Shown here piece after piece: positions 1-9,729 of a stretch of 64,000 nucleotides of DNA (its first letter is position 1; each line of letters begins with the position of its first letter). The position numbers and the translations under genes are program-made. The notes below the pieces were generated by a model. The model searched no databases. It saw nothing but the letters and a program-made list of their open reading frames with translations, and was not told the DNA's origin. Source of the DNA: Nepenthes gracilis (lineage: Eukaryota; Streptophyta; Magnoliopsida; Caryophyllales; Nepenthaceae); contig BSYO01000006.1 of NCBI GenBank assembly GCA_033239525.1, positions 13,593,319-13,657,318 on the forward strand, written 5' to 3'.

Positions 1-59
1 GGGATACAGCTGCTGGAATGGATTAGTCAATGTATGGAACCTGCTGTGATGGAGGTTGC

Positions 60-410
60 TGATTTTAATTGGGGTTGCCGATTGGGGCTGGAGGCCGGAT
101 GGGCTTTGAGACCGATTTGGCTTGCTGACATGGACTGTCATTTGCTGTTTGTGGACTTGCGCCTCAATTGCCGATTTCGACTTATGGCCGGTATGGCTTT
201 ACTGTGGCCGATTTCAAGTGCCGATTTCAATTGCCGATGTCGACTTTGGCCGGTTTGGCTTTTCTGTGGCCGAGTACAATTGCCGTTTTCAATACGGTTT
301 TCAATTGCCAACTTGTGGCCGATTTCAATTGCCAAAGCTCAATGCCGGTTTGGTTTTGTTGCTCATATCCGAGTTGGACTCGAGATTGCCGGTTTGGACT
401 AGTCGCCGAA
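60..410 (+). repeat. Diverged GCCGATTT-type internal repeat
   Basis: The stretch is built from degenerate units carrying TTGCCGATTT, TATGGCCGGT and TTTGGCT in varying order and spacing. Related blocks lie at 7048-7186 (plus) and at 22240-22740, 32860-33260 and 33640-33870 (minus). It marks one sub-family of the tail-bearing elements. Function unknown. Confidence 0.75.
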
Positions 411-500
411 ATGGCTGATGTGCTGTGCTCCAGCGATGTGGGAGCAGATGCCGGATTGGCTGCTTCCCCCTTGATCTTTGTGTTTGTGAAGAATGATAGC

Positions 501-703
501 TTTTTTTTTTGTAAGTAAAACTGTGTTAAGGGTAAGCTTTTTATAGTGACTGGCCCCACCGCACACGAGGCCCCATAACCCAGAAATCCCTTGCGGGATT
601 TTTTGGGAGGCACAGTACCACTTATGCTTCCGCGGGGAGTCGAACCCGAGTGTGGGAGGCGCACGTCCGTGCGTTTAACCACTCCGCCAACGCCCGCTTC
701 GGC
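501..703 (-). mobile_element. tRNA-derived SINE, full length
   Basis: On the minus strand this 203 bp segment begins with a tRNA-like head, continues with an unrelated body and ends in an A-run (the T-run 501-510 on the plus strand). The 17 bp sequence TTGTGAAGAATGATAGC flanks it exactly at 484-500 and 704-720, a target-site duplication that proves retroposition and fixes both ends. Pol III A and B boxes are intact. The 3' end reads TTTTACTTAC before the A-run, which resembles the terminus of the LINE tails in this window (TTACTTACC plus A-run). It sits inside the element at 1-960 and is therefore younger. It has no protein-coding capacity. Confidence 0.92.
636..689 (-). promoter_or_regulatory. 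Internal Pol III promoter (A and B boxes) of the SINE
   Basis: The minus strand reads TGGCGGAGTGG at 689-679 (A box) and GGTTCGACTCC at 646-636 (B box), both close to tRNA consensus and about 32 nt apart. The pattern fits a Leu/Ser-type tRNA ancestor. This is a SINE promoter, not a working tRNA gene, because no tRNA 3' half with a paired acceptor stem follows. Confidence 0.85.
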
Positions 704-832
704 TTGTGAAGAATGATAGCGTTCTTGATGATCATCTGTTCATGTGTAACATTTGACAGATTTCATATTTTGTCGTTTCTAATAAATGTTGTCCTCCTGG
801 AGGTTTTCTTGTATTATCTTTTTGTACAAGTT

Positions 833-960
833 GCTCGGGGTATGCCCTAGCATATTATGTTTTATTTCCAATTCAAATTACTTGGAGATAAAACATAAAT
901 TTTGTAACTTATTTTTTCTCCCTTTAATCCAAAATACTTGCTTACCAAAAAAAAAAAAAA
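833..960 (+). repeat. LINE-type 3' tail (hairpin tail), copy 1
   Basis: The tail contains GCTCGGGGTATGCCCTAGC, then two arms (ATGTTTTATTTCCAATTC and ACTTGGAGATAAAACAT) that pair into a long hairpin, then TTTCTCCCTTTAATCC and TTGCTTACC followed by about 14 A. This module ends most elements in the window. Confidence 0.9.
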
Positions 961-1621
961 GACCATTGGCTCTGGCCTAATCCTTATGATCAGGAAGTGT
1001 CTCGTCTTGCAGAGAACATGCCCATTTATCTTCCTAGCATCAATCAAAAAGACTCTGTGCGATGGGACGGAAACACTGATGGCAAATTTTCAACTAGATT
1101 AGCCTATTTTCTTATCCTCCCACCCAAGCCGAAACTGAGCTGGACTTAGTATGCGGCCCCTTCCATATCCCTGCCAACGCTTTTACTCTTTGGCTGGCCA
1201 TTAGAGACAGGCTCAGTACCCTTGACCACATCCATGGCATTCCAAATCTTTCTTCTAAATGCACTCTATGCGATTCAGGTGATGAAGATCATGAGCATCT
1301 TTTCTTTTCCTATCCCTTCTCAGCTCCTTATGGACCAAAATCCAAAGAAAAACGGGTCTTCACTAGCCATAACCTGAGTGGTACCAAAACATTGTTTGGG
1401 CTACTCAAAAATGGAAAGGGAAAAGTTTTATGGCCTTGTCTAAATGCCTTTCTTTGGCAGCCACGGTCTACTTTATTTGGATGGAACGCAACAACCGTAT
1501 TTTTCAAAAATCCTCCCCACACGATATCTCCCATATTTTTTCACTGATAATCAATGCCGTTCGGAACAAATTGATAGGTATTTTCCAAAAATCCTTGGAA
1601 GATGATAGGTGTGCATCTTAA
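961..1621 (+). pseudogene. LINE ORF2 C-terminal fragment (zf-RVT region)
   Basis: Translated in shifting frames this matches the C-terminal part of the LINE ORF2 at 47680-48346. Shared features are the LWLAI helix of the reverse-transcriptase zinc-binding domain (zf-RVT), the Cys/His segment ending in HLFFS, and the conserved LSLAATVYFIW-ERNN block at about 1443-1510. The last 63 codons are open (1430-1621) and end at TAA; upstream there are frameshifts and stops. It is the 3' end of an old LINE that was cut when the element at 1-960 inserted just before it. The reverse transcriptase proper is absent. Confidence 0.85.
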
Positions 1622-1833
1622 TCACACTTGATTCGTTGGAACATCTAAAAAAAATCTCCTTTTTTATTGTCTGTGCTTGGGCTCCCCCCTTGCTTCCAGC
1701 CTTCGGGTTTGCCCTTTCCCTAATTTGTTATCCCCTTTGATTGCCTTTACCGTCTGGTCTGAGTGAAGTAAGTACTGATCGTACCTATCTGGTCTCGGGC
1801 CTGCCTTGGGATGAAAGGGTCTCCATCATTATC
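1622..1833 (+). other. LINE 3' UTR and a displaced ORF2 scrap
   Basis: The first part follows the ORF2 stop codon and looks like 3' UTR. At about 1764-1812 the sequence again encodes an ORF2 motif (SEVSTDRT, LVSGL) that lies upstream of zf-RVT in the copy at 47600-47660. A piece of a second LINE or a rearranged piece of the first therefore lies here, just before the minus-strand LINE tail at 1834. Confidence 0.6.
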
Positions 1834-1950
1834 TTTTTTTGGTAAGTAATTAATTGTATTAAATTTTTAAAAACATGTACAAAAAATTATATTCATAACC
1901 AAGTGTTTTACCGACTTAGAGATGGAACATAAAACAGGGGAGACCCCTAA
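1834..1950 (-). repeat. LINE 3' tail, copy 2
   Basis: A T-run is followed by GGTAAGTAATTAATTG and a short hairpin core (CCAAGTGTTTTACCGACTTA). It is a coding-LINE variant of the family tail, like the one at 10440-10558. Confidence 0.8.
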
Positions 1951-1999
1951 TCCAATGACAACAGTCATTAAAAAAAATTACAATAATGTTTGATTATTG

Positions 2000-3544
2000 T
2001 AAACCAACTACTCCAGTCTCAAAAGGTACTCCAGCATCAAGAAGCCACTCCGGCCTCTTAAGACACTCCGGCATCAAAATGACACTCCGGCTTCAACACA
2101 CGCAGATCAGCTCCAGCTTTTAAGTATGTAAAGGCACTCCAGCAGATTCTACTCCGTCCTCAAAGGGGATCCTGGCATCAAAATGCCACTTCGGCCTCAA
2201 AACACACTCCGTCTTCAACAAGCCACACCGGCCTCTAAAGCATGCAACACACTCCGCCTAAACCCACTCCGGACTCAAACACGCAATACACTCCGGCCTT
2301 TAAATGTGCGAAAGGCACTCCGGCTTTAAAGAATCATCTGGCCACAAGAGTCTTAAATAAAAGATTACACAATTGGAATCAGCTATTGAAACTCGAACCA
2401 CAACTGCCAGCAGTACTGAGCCAGGAGGACGCTACTTCAGCAATAGTCGAACCCTGCCATGTCAGCATATTCACATGTAGAGAGCAAGTAAGCAAAATCC
2501 ACACCGTCCACCTTTTGGTGAAGCAATGGGACTCCAGAAATGATCACAGAGTGGTCACTCCGGCCAAGAAGATCCACTCCGTCCAAGAGGAGCATCAAGC
2601 ACTCCGGCCAGCAAGGAGCACAATTCACTCTGCCCTTTCTGTTAGAGAAGCAAAGGAACTCCGAAAATGTTCGCAAAGTGGGCACTCCGGATTTTTGAAC
2701 ACCGGATAAAGATGATCCGGCTTTAGAAGCTCCGAATAAAAGGAAGTACTCCGTCCTTAAGGGCGCCAGATAGAAGTTGGCGAACGAAAAGCAAAATAAT
2801 AAACCCTCAAAAGCAGGACAGTTTTTTTTTTCACTCAAGCCACTCCGGCCATAGAGAGAGCCAACTCAAAGGCACAAAGGTCGCTCCAGTCAAAAAAGCA
2901 AACAAATAAACAAACACTCTGGATTCCAGAGTCCTCGAGAGCGCCGGATAAAACAGTGAACAAACACACTCCGGACTCTGGAGTTCACAAAAACAATGAC
3001 TTGGCCCCCCTTTTTTTTTCTTTTTTTTTTTCAGAAGCACAGAAAGAAAGACATAAACACTCCGGATCCAGAGTCCTCAAAAGCAAAAGCAAACCTGAAA
3101 CCGGAGTCCTCAAAATCCAGGACAAGACAAATTTTTTTCTTTAAAAGAGCACATAAAGAAGCAAACTGGATCCGGAGTCCTCAAAAGTAGAAACACTTCG
3201 GAAACCGCAGTCCTCGTCAGCTCTGGAGAAAACAACACACAAAAACACATCGGAAGCCGAACTTCACAAAAACAAGGACAGCACCTTTTTTTTTCGGAAG
3301 CACAGGAAGAGAGAAAGAAAACAACATCAAAAGCACTCCGAAAACCGGAGACCTCAAGAGCAAGGAATTTTTTTTTTTTGGAAGCACAGGAAGAAGGAAA
3401 GAACCAAACGCTCCGGATCCGAAGTTCTTAAAAGCAAAAGAACTCCGGAAACCAGAGACCTCAAAAGCAAGGACACAGAATCACTCCGGAATCCAGAGTC
3501 CTCAACCGCTAACTCCTCCGGATTCAAGCCACGACCTCCAATAG
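2000..3544 (-). repeat. LINE 3' UTR made of short palindromes
   Basis: Read on the minus strand, the units carry GGACTCCGG and CCGGAGTG around a few central bases, so each can fold back on itself. Many diverged units follow one another, separated by A-runs and pyrimidine stretches such as CTTCCTGTGCTTC. Matching stretches lie at 7800-8330 and 9740-10290 downstream of other copies of the same LINE, which shows this is the LINE's own 3' UTR and not an independent satellite. Confidence 0.8.
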
Positions 3545-3653
3545 TCAACCGAAAATCCAGTCATCCGAGTGCAAGTTGGAGCAAGGAATATTCCATCTTT
3601 CCAAAATTCGCCTATCCTGCACAGTAACTGCTCTATGGGAGGCCTCAATCTTC

Positions 3654-3783
3654 TTCTTCTTTTTTTTTTTTTTTGGTAAGTAAGTTTAATGAATAAAATG
3701 AAAAAATTTACAGAACCGATGTTCTATGTCTAAGTGTTTTGCCAACTTAGACCTAGAACAACGAGCTAGGGCATACCCCAAGC
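3654..3783 (-). repeat. Hairpin tail, copy 3
   Basis: T-run, GGTAAGTAAG, the paired arms GTTCTATGTCTAAGTG and CTTAGACCTAGAAC, then the GGGCATACCCC box. Confidence 0.88.
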
Positions 3784-5474
3784 AACATCATGAACAAATT
3801 CATGAACCGAGTTACAGAGAATAAAAACACCTCACCTAGATGAGATATCCAAGAGACCCGAAGGCTACCCGGCTCTACAAATATACAAACATAAGAAGAC
3901 TAAAATGCCACAGTAGAAGCATCCAAAAAAAACATCGGCCACATGGTCAAAAAGAGGGCAACCAGGCACAGACATCGACCACATCATCAGCATTTAAGCC
4001 AGGATTGAGTAAAACATAACCGGGGGAGCTGAAGAGAAAACAATTCAGTTTAGCACATTTTAACCAACACCAGCATAGCATTTTCCATACTTCAAACACA
4101 AAGAACGTGGTTCAGCAAAATCAGAGGCATGCAGGGCATCAAAAAGACCATGAAACTCATTGTAGTTGACCGCCCATTGTAGCATCCAAACCAAGCAGCA
4201 GCACCAACACCCAGAGGCAAAATGCAGGGGATCAACCGAAATCCAGCAGCACAAATTCACTCAGCAGCCACTCAGCATAGCAGCAAGAAAGAGATCAAAC
4301 AACATGGGCATCAGACAAAGAAATTCAAAGTCTAGTAGCGTCCGGTAGCAATTTGGGACATAGCAATGGCACCAGCACGGCAGATTAGCAATGAAGCAGC
4401 AAGGGACTCTTGGCAACAGCACATCAATGACCAGAACAGCCATATCACTGCCACCGCCTCAGCAGAACAATTGGTCTCCCAAACCAACTCACTACCAAAT
4501 TAGCAACAGGAGAAACAAAGTATACCTCATCACGCCAGCATGAAGACACTAAAACTGACTGCAAATTCTCATCAGCACCTCAATAATAGCGATTAAAAAT
4601 GTAGTAGTAAATTTCAAGGGACAAACAGCTGTCTATAGCATCACATATCATCCGCACCAGCAGCAACAGAACACTATCCCAACACAGCACTAGCATCACA
4701 TCGAAGAACAACAATACCAATCCACGATCAGCATTGGAGGCCATGAGAATATTTAAACCGATGCCAACATACATAATATACAATGTTTAAAGCGATTGAC
4801 ATATCGAGACAGCCCGAGCATATGAAGGGCTCAACCAGTTCGAAGTATGGTAATGCGACCACAGCAACAACTAAATCATAGATCACGCCCCCAGTTTCAA
4901 GAAACTACTGTCATTTTCAGGCCAGCAGAAAGATCATCTCATCAGCAGGAGGAGCTATGCATTCATGACCAGAAAACATCATTCAGCAAACCAAGTGAAG
5001 AGGCAGCACCATCACCATGATATGGTATCAGACGGCATGCTTCACAACACCCAACTACACTCAATAAACAAAGTGCACATCCACCAACAACCAATTAACA
5101 GCAAATCATCACATTAAAGCCCCGGCTGACAACGGGATCCCGTGCTCTTTGCACTCGGATGTGAGATAGAGGGACAGATTTTGCTTTCCCACAAACACAA
5201 CCCAAGAGCTGCAACAACTTCCATGGAACAGACCAGCAAATGTGCATTTTGAAAGGGAGCAAAATATGTTCACAAGCTAGCCCCCCCAGAAGCCTTCAGA
5301 AGGAGCGGCGAAGAGTATCCCGCAAAAAACCACCAGCGAACAGATGATCCACAATGTGCCACAAGAGGAGAAGGGGCACCGAACAAAAGATAATAAATTT
5401 TTTTTTTTTTGGGAACCACAACCCACAACGAGAAGGGTGGAAACCAAACTACGGCTTCTGTTTTTTTTTTTTTT
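3654..5474 (-). mobile_element. Non-autonomous hairpin-tail element with 15 bp target duplication
   Basis: The sequence GAGGCCTCAATCTTC occurs at 3639-3653 and 5475-5489, exactly flanking this 1.8 kb element. Joining the flanks restores the LINE ORF2 C-terminus (compare 7665-7768). The 3' end, on the left, has the T-run, GGTAAGTAAG and the hairpin tail. The body is A/C-rich on the plus strand (G/T-rich in the element's own sense) and has no recognisable protein. Oddly, the 5' end also begins with an A-run (T-run 5461-5474) and a second one lies at 5400-5411. Confidence 0.92.
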
Positions 5475-7047
5475 GAGGCCTCAATCTTCCCTCGGACTGC
5501 CACAGAAATTTGGTTAATCATTTGGGTTGCGTTAAGATTCCTCGAATCCCAAAACGTACGATGATTCCTCTCTTTCCAGATGAAGTATACGGAAGCAGCA
5601 AGGGTGATGCGGAATGAAAATGCTTTGAGATTTTTGCCCTTCCACCGCTTAACAGCCCACAAGATGTTTGAATTCCAATTAGGGTGGGGCCATCTACACC
5701 CGACTTTGCGGCGCATTTGCCGCCAGACAGACGAGGAAAAAGGGCAGTTAAAGAAAAGGTGATCATGACTCTCCCTTCCGAAGGAGCAGAGAATACATGA
5801 CGCAGGAATGTGCAAGTAGTTGCCAATCCTGTCAAGAGTGCTAAGCCTCTGGCGGATCGCCAGCCAGAGAATAAAGGTGTGAGCCGGGATTGACATCGGG
5901 CCCCATACAAGGCAAAACCACTCCACCACACCTTTCGACTCTCGGAAAAGCCCATAGGCAGATTTTGAAGAGAAGACCCCACTGCGGTCGGCAGTCCAGA
6001 CCACCACATCATTGCGAGTTGGGTCAGGGAGGTATGAAGGGCCTTAATGATAATCCTCCAAAAATGCCGGGCCAACAGAGCTTTATTAGATGCAATCATG
6101 TTTTTGATTCCAAACCCGCCTTCCTCTTTTGGAGAACATTCATCCGACCAAGCAACCTTTGCAGATATTCGATCAGCCGAGGAACCATGCCACAGAAAGG
6201 TAGGAAGAGATTTTTCAACGCATTTCAAGATGGCTTTGGACAATATGAATAGGGAGGCCCAATAATTATGGATTGTGGATAAAATGGACGAAATTAATTG
6301 AAGCCTGCCCGCAAACAAGAGCTAGCAATTCTTCCAGGAAGAAATCTGAAGCTGGACCCTATCAAGAAGTGGTTTGCACTCAGAGACAGAGAGTTTAGTG
6401 GTTATGAGGGGGACGTCGAGATATTTGACAGGTAGGGCACCTAATCTAAATCCTAGGATGTCAAGGATTTCCCTTTTGGTGGTCTCACTTGTTGAGCAAC
6501 TAAAAATCGCGCTTTTATCAGGGTTAGGAGTAAGCCCAGACAGAAAACTAAAAGTTTTGAGACTCTCGTGTAATGCTTGGATGGATTTGTAATCAGCTTT
6601 GGAAAAAAGCAAAAGGTCATCCGCAAACCCAAGCATCACAGTTCTAGTAATTACACATTTCCAATGAAACTGAAACTCTGAATTGATCTGAGTCATCCTA
6701 ACCAGAATACCATTAAGGACTTCCATCCCTAGCACAAAGAGATAGGGCGAAAGGGGATCCCCTTGTCTAAGTCCTTTGGCCCCTCGGAAAAAACCCACCG
6801 ACTCACCGTTGAGGAAAATGGAAAACGATGTAGTGGAAATGCATTGGCTAATCCACTTGGTCACCATAGGGGGGAAATTTATCAGATCAAGGACTGCCAA
6901 GATGAAGCCCCAATGGATGGAATCATAAGCCTTCATCAAATCCACCTTAATCGCACACCGTGGGACACCCTTATTCAAGTGGTATTTATGACTCCTCTGG
7001 CTGGGCAGCACTGGATCTTCGGCAATGCTTTCTCATCCTGTTGAGAT

Positions 7048-7186
7048 TTTTATGGTGGCCGGATGGGCTTTGAGGCCGATTTGGCTTGCTGACATGGAAT
7101 GTCAAATGCCATTTTGGACTTGCGCTGCAATTGCCGATTTCGACTTATGGCCGGTTTGGCTTTACTGTGGCCGATTTCAATTGCCT
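7048..7186 (+). repeat. GCCGATTT-type repeat fragment
   Basis: This short block of the repeat seen at 60-410 lies between two LINE fragments of opposite orientation. Its junction with the next LINE lies within ATGGAATGTCAAAT, a 14 bp string also present inside the block at 7094-7107. Confidence 0.7.
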
Positions 7187-7769
7187 ATGGAATGTCAAAT
7201 CTGCCTATGGGCTTTTCCGAGAGTCGAAAGGTGTGGTGGAGTGGTTTCGCCTTGTCTGGGGCCCGATGTCAATTCTGGCTCACACCTTTATCCTTTGGCT
7301 GGCGATCCGCCAGAGGCTTAGCACACTTGACAGGATTGGTAGTTACCTTCACATTCCTGCGTTATGTATTCTGTGCTCCTCCGGAAGGGAGAGTCATGAT
7401 CACCTTTTCTTTAAATGCCCTTTTTCCTTGTCTGTCTGGCGGAAAATGCACCACAAAGCCGGGTGTAGATGGCCCCACCCTAATTGGAATACAAACATCT
7501 TGTGGGCAGCTAAACGGTGGAAGGGCAAAAATCTCGAAGCATTTTCATTCCGCCTTACCCTTGCGGCTTCCGTCTATTTCATCTAGAAAGAGAGGAATCA
7601 TCGTATGTTTAAGGATTCGGGGAACCTTAACGTAACCCAGCTGGTTACCCAGTTACTGCGGCGATGCAGGGGGAAGATTGAGGCTTCCTATAGTGCAGTT
7701 AATGTGCAGAACAGGCGAATTTTGGATAGGTGGAACATTACTTGCTCCAACTTGCACTCAGATGACTAA
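7187..7769 (+). pseudogene. LINE ORF2 C-terminal fragment (zf-RVT)
   Basis: The frame from 7193 reads WNVKSAYGLFRESKG, then HTFILWLAIRQRLSTLDR, then CILCS to HDHLFFKC: the zf-RVT domain with its Cys and His residues in place. A stop codon in the otherwise conserved VYFI-KERN block (about 7584) and a frameshift break it. The C-terminus (KIEAS, NLHSDD) matches the minus-strand copy 1 at 3653-3560. Only about 190 codons of the more than 1000 in a complete ORF2 are present. Confidence 0.88.
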
Positions 7770-7799
7770 ATTTTTGGTTGAAATTTGGTGGATGTTGAC

Positions 7800-8330
7800 A
7801 TGAATCCGAAGTTGTTAACACTTGAGGACTCCGGATTCCGGAGTGCTTGTGCATCTGAGGACTCCGGATCCGGAGCGTTTTTGTTGTTTTTTCTTTATCC
7901 CGTGCCATAAAATAAAAAAAAGAGAGGTGGGGGTGGTTTCAGGCACCATTCTGAGAACTCTGGATTCCGGAGTGTCTTTTTGTTTGCTGTTTTATCCGGC
8001 GCTCTCGTGGTTCCGGAATCCAGAGTGCATATTTGTTTGAGCGTGGCTGGTGTGCTTCCTTTTATCCGGAGCTCCTAAAGCCGGATTAACTTTATTGGGT
8101 GGTCAAAAAGCCGGAGTGTCCACCTTGCGAACATTCCGGAGTCCCTTTGCTTCTCTAATAGGAAGGACGGAGTGGTTTGTGCGCCTTGCTGGCCGGAGTG
8201 CTTGATGCTCCTCTTGGACGGAGTGGTCTTCTTGGCCGGAGTGACCTCTTTGCGATCATTTCCGTTGTTCCATTGCTTCACCTAAAGATGGACGGTGTGG
8301 ATTAGGCTCCTTTGCTCCTTTGCATTAAAA
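7800..8330 (+). repeat. Palindrome-rich LINE 3' UTR, copy 2
   Basis: It contains GGACTCCGGATTCCGGAGTG and related units and matches 2400-3550 in reverse and 9740-10290 directly. The last unit runs into an A-run rather than the tail. Confidence 0.78.
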
Positions 8331-8337
8331 AAAAAAA

Positions 8338-9729
8338 GTGGATGTCATTTCTGGCGGGGGGGTTATGATGCTAAATTCAGCTGGCCTGCCTACAGTTACC
8401 AGATGTTGGAGGAGCCGCAACCCGTGGCTCTTTGCATCCTAGCTGTCTTGTGGCGCTATGCTGCTGTAGAGTGATGAGCATGCCTATTTTACTCATTTTG
8501 CAGTATCCTGGAAGTTTTCTGGTCTGTAGGGTGACATTCGCTCTTTTGCTCTGTTTGTTGGGCATCATCAACCGGCGCTGTTTGGATGTTAGCAGCAGAT
8601 GTTTGCTGCTGTTTGCTCTAATTGAGGATAGGGTGAGCTGTTACCCTTGTTGGTGACGTTGCCATGCAGAGTTTAATAATAGTCCTTGCTGTTGAAAAGC
8701 AGATCCTGGTGGACCTTTTGTCCCTGTCGCAGTTGGCCATGAGTCTGGTTGGTGCTGCTCTTGCTCTTAAATGTAGAGCATCTAGAAATGAGTTTGATGG
8801 CTAGCTGGTGTTGGCCACTCATGCTGGAGCTTGATGCTGTTGGTCTTTTGGATTTTTGGCTGATGGTCTGTTCAGTTGACTTCTGTGCTGCCTCAGATTG
8901 TGTTGCATCTGATTGATCACATGTGATTATCATGTTGGCGCTTGATGCTATTGGCCTATTGGAGCTGATGGCTTATCAGTACTGCCTTAGATTATGTTGC
9001 ATCTAACTGATCACATGTGATTATCTTGATCTGCTATTTGGCTGTACCCTGAGCCGATAGTGCCGAATAGGTTGCTGCTGCTGATCCTCTGCCAGGCGAT
9101 TGTCGAAGTGTATTTGTGACCTTGTGGTTTAAACTGGTTTGCAGTGCTGATATGGGCGTGGCTGCTCTGAGCTTGCACTGACGGAAAATGAAGAAGCTGA
9201 CCTGCTGTTTTTCATTTGGCTGTCCGGTCAGTGGGATCCTACTGTCATGTACTTACTCTGCTGGAGTTGGGACCATCTGCTGGTGTTGGGGGCTGTGGTA
9301 ATCCTGGGACAACTCACGGCCTCGCTGGATCCGATGCAAAACAGCTTCAATACAAGCTGTTAATTGGATGGGATGAGGTTGTTTCTTGGCTCTGCTGCCC
9401 GGACGTGCTGGTGCCTGCTGACTTAGAATGTGCCGGCTTATTGGTAGTTGTTGTACCTGTTTTTTTTTTTTTTTGAAATTTCAGATATGGTTTTTCGCTT
9501 TTTGGTTACAGGGGTTGGAAATCGGGTTATTTTTCTCAACTTCTGTTGTTTTCTTTTAGAACGTTAGCTTTCTAGAGGCTGTTTTGTACCTTTGGATGTA
9601 CTCGTTGCTCGGGGTATGCCCCAGCCGGTTATGTTTTATCCCCAAGTCAATTTACTTGGCGATAAAACATCGAATTTATAACTTTTTTCTCCCTTTAATC
9701 CAAAATACTTGCTTACCAAAAAAAAAAAA
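8338..9729 (+). mobile_element. Non-autonomous hairpin-tail element, G/T-rich body
   Basis: The body (8338-9600) is rich in TGCTG and TTGG strings with no coherent reading frame; the longest open stretches are under 90 codons and resemble nothing known. It ends in a hairpin tail and A-run at 9729. After the tail a LINE 3' UTR resumes, so the element sits in or beside that UTR. The 5' boundary is placed after the A-run of the preceding LINE and is uncertain. An internal T-run lies at 9461-9474. Confidence 0.65.
9607..9729 (+). repeat. Hairpin tail, copy 4
   Basis: GCTCGGGGTATGCCCCAGC, then arms ATGTTTTATCCCCAAGT and ACTTGGCGATAAAACAT, then TTTCTCCCTTTAATCC, TTGCTTACC and 12 A. Confidence 0.9.

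Larger units (their letters stand above)
1..960 (+). mobile_element. Non-autonomous LINE-type element, GCC-repeat family (3' part)
   Basis: This is the 3' part of a non-coding retroelement that begins before the window. It holds a G/T-rich repeat region (about 60-410), a late SINE insertion (501-703), a unique stretch (721-832) and the family 3' tail with oligo-A ending at 960. The same order and sequence recur on the minus strand at 22018-22790, which shows it is one repeat family. The oligo-A abuts a LINE ORF2 fragment starting at 961, so the element inserted into an older LINE. I see no convincing protein: the open frames across the repeat exist in several frames at once. Confidence 0.8.
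1834..7035 (-). mobile_element. L1-type LINE, copy 1, 5'-truncated
   Basis: On the minus strand this element runs from inside the reverse transcriptase (about 7035) through zf-RVT and the ORF2 stop (3545-3547), a long palindrome-rich 3' UTR and a hairpin tail ending at 1834. It lacks the endonuclease and ORF1, as expected from incomplete reverse transcription. A separate 1.8 kb element (3654-5474) interrupts its C-terminal coding region. I could not find a matching target-site duplication, so the 5' limit is approximate. Confidence 0.85.
3545..7035 (-). pseudogene. LINE ORF2 fragment: reverse transcriptase and zf-RVT
   Basis: The frame 7011-6322 (229 codons) encodes the palm of a non-LTR reverse transcriptase: KVDLMKAYDS, GLRQGDPLSPYLF and the catalytic FADDLLLF at residues 129-132. 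A frameshift near 6320 leads to the thumb region (MFAGRLQLI, LPTFLWHG, EGGFGIKN; 6318-6050). A second shift leads to zf-RVT (KSAYGLF, HTFILWLAI, CILCS to HDHLFFNC; about 6000-5500). The last codons resume at 3653 beyond a 1.8 kb insertion and stop at 3545-3547. Frameshifts and the missing N-terminal half make it non-functional. Confidence 0.9.
7187..8337 (+). mobile_element. L1-type LINE, copy 2 (5'-truncated, ends in A-run)
   Basis: It starts inside zf-RVT, continues through the ORF2 stop at 7767-7769 and part of the palindrome-type 3' UTR, and ends in an A-run at about 8327-8337. It lacks the normal hairpin tail, so its transcript probably ended early within the 3' UTR. No clear target duplication. 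Confidence 0.75.

Noticed and set aside
630..703. Possible tRNA gene on the minus strand
   Set aside because: The A and B boxes are good, but the segment is the head of a SINE bounded by a 17 bp target duplication and ends in oligo-A; there is no complete tRNA fold.
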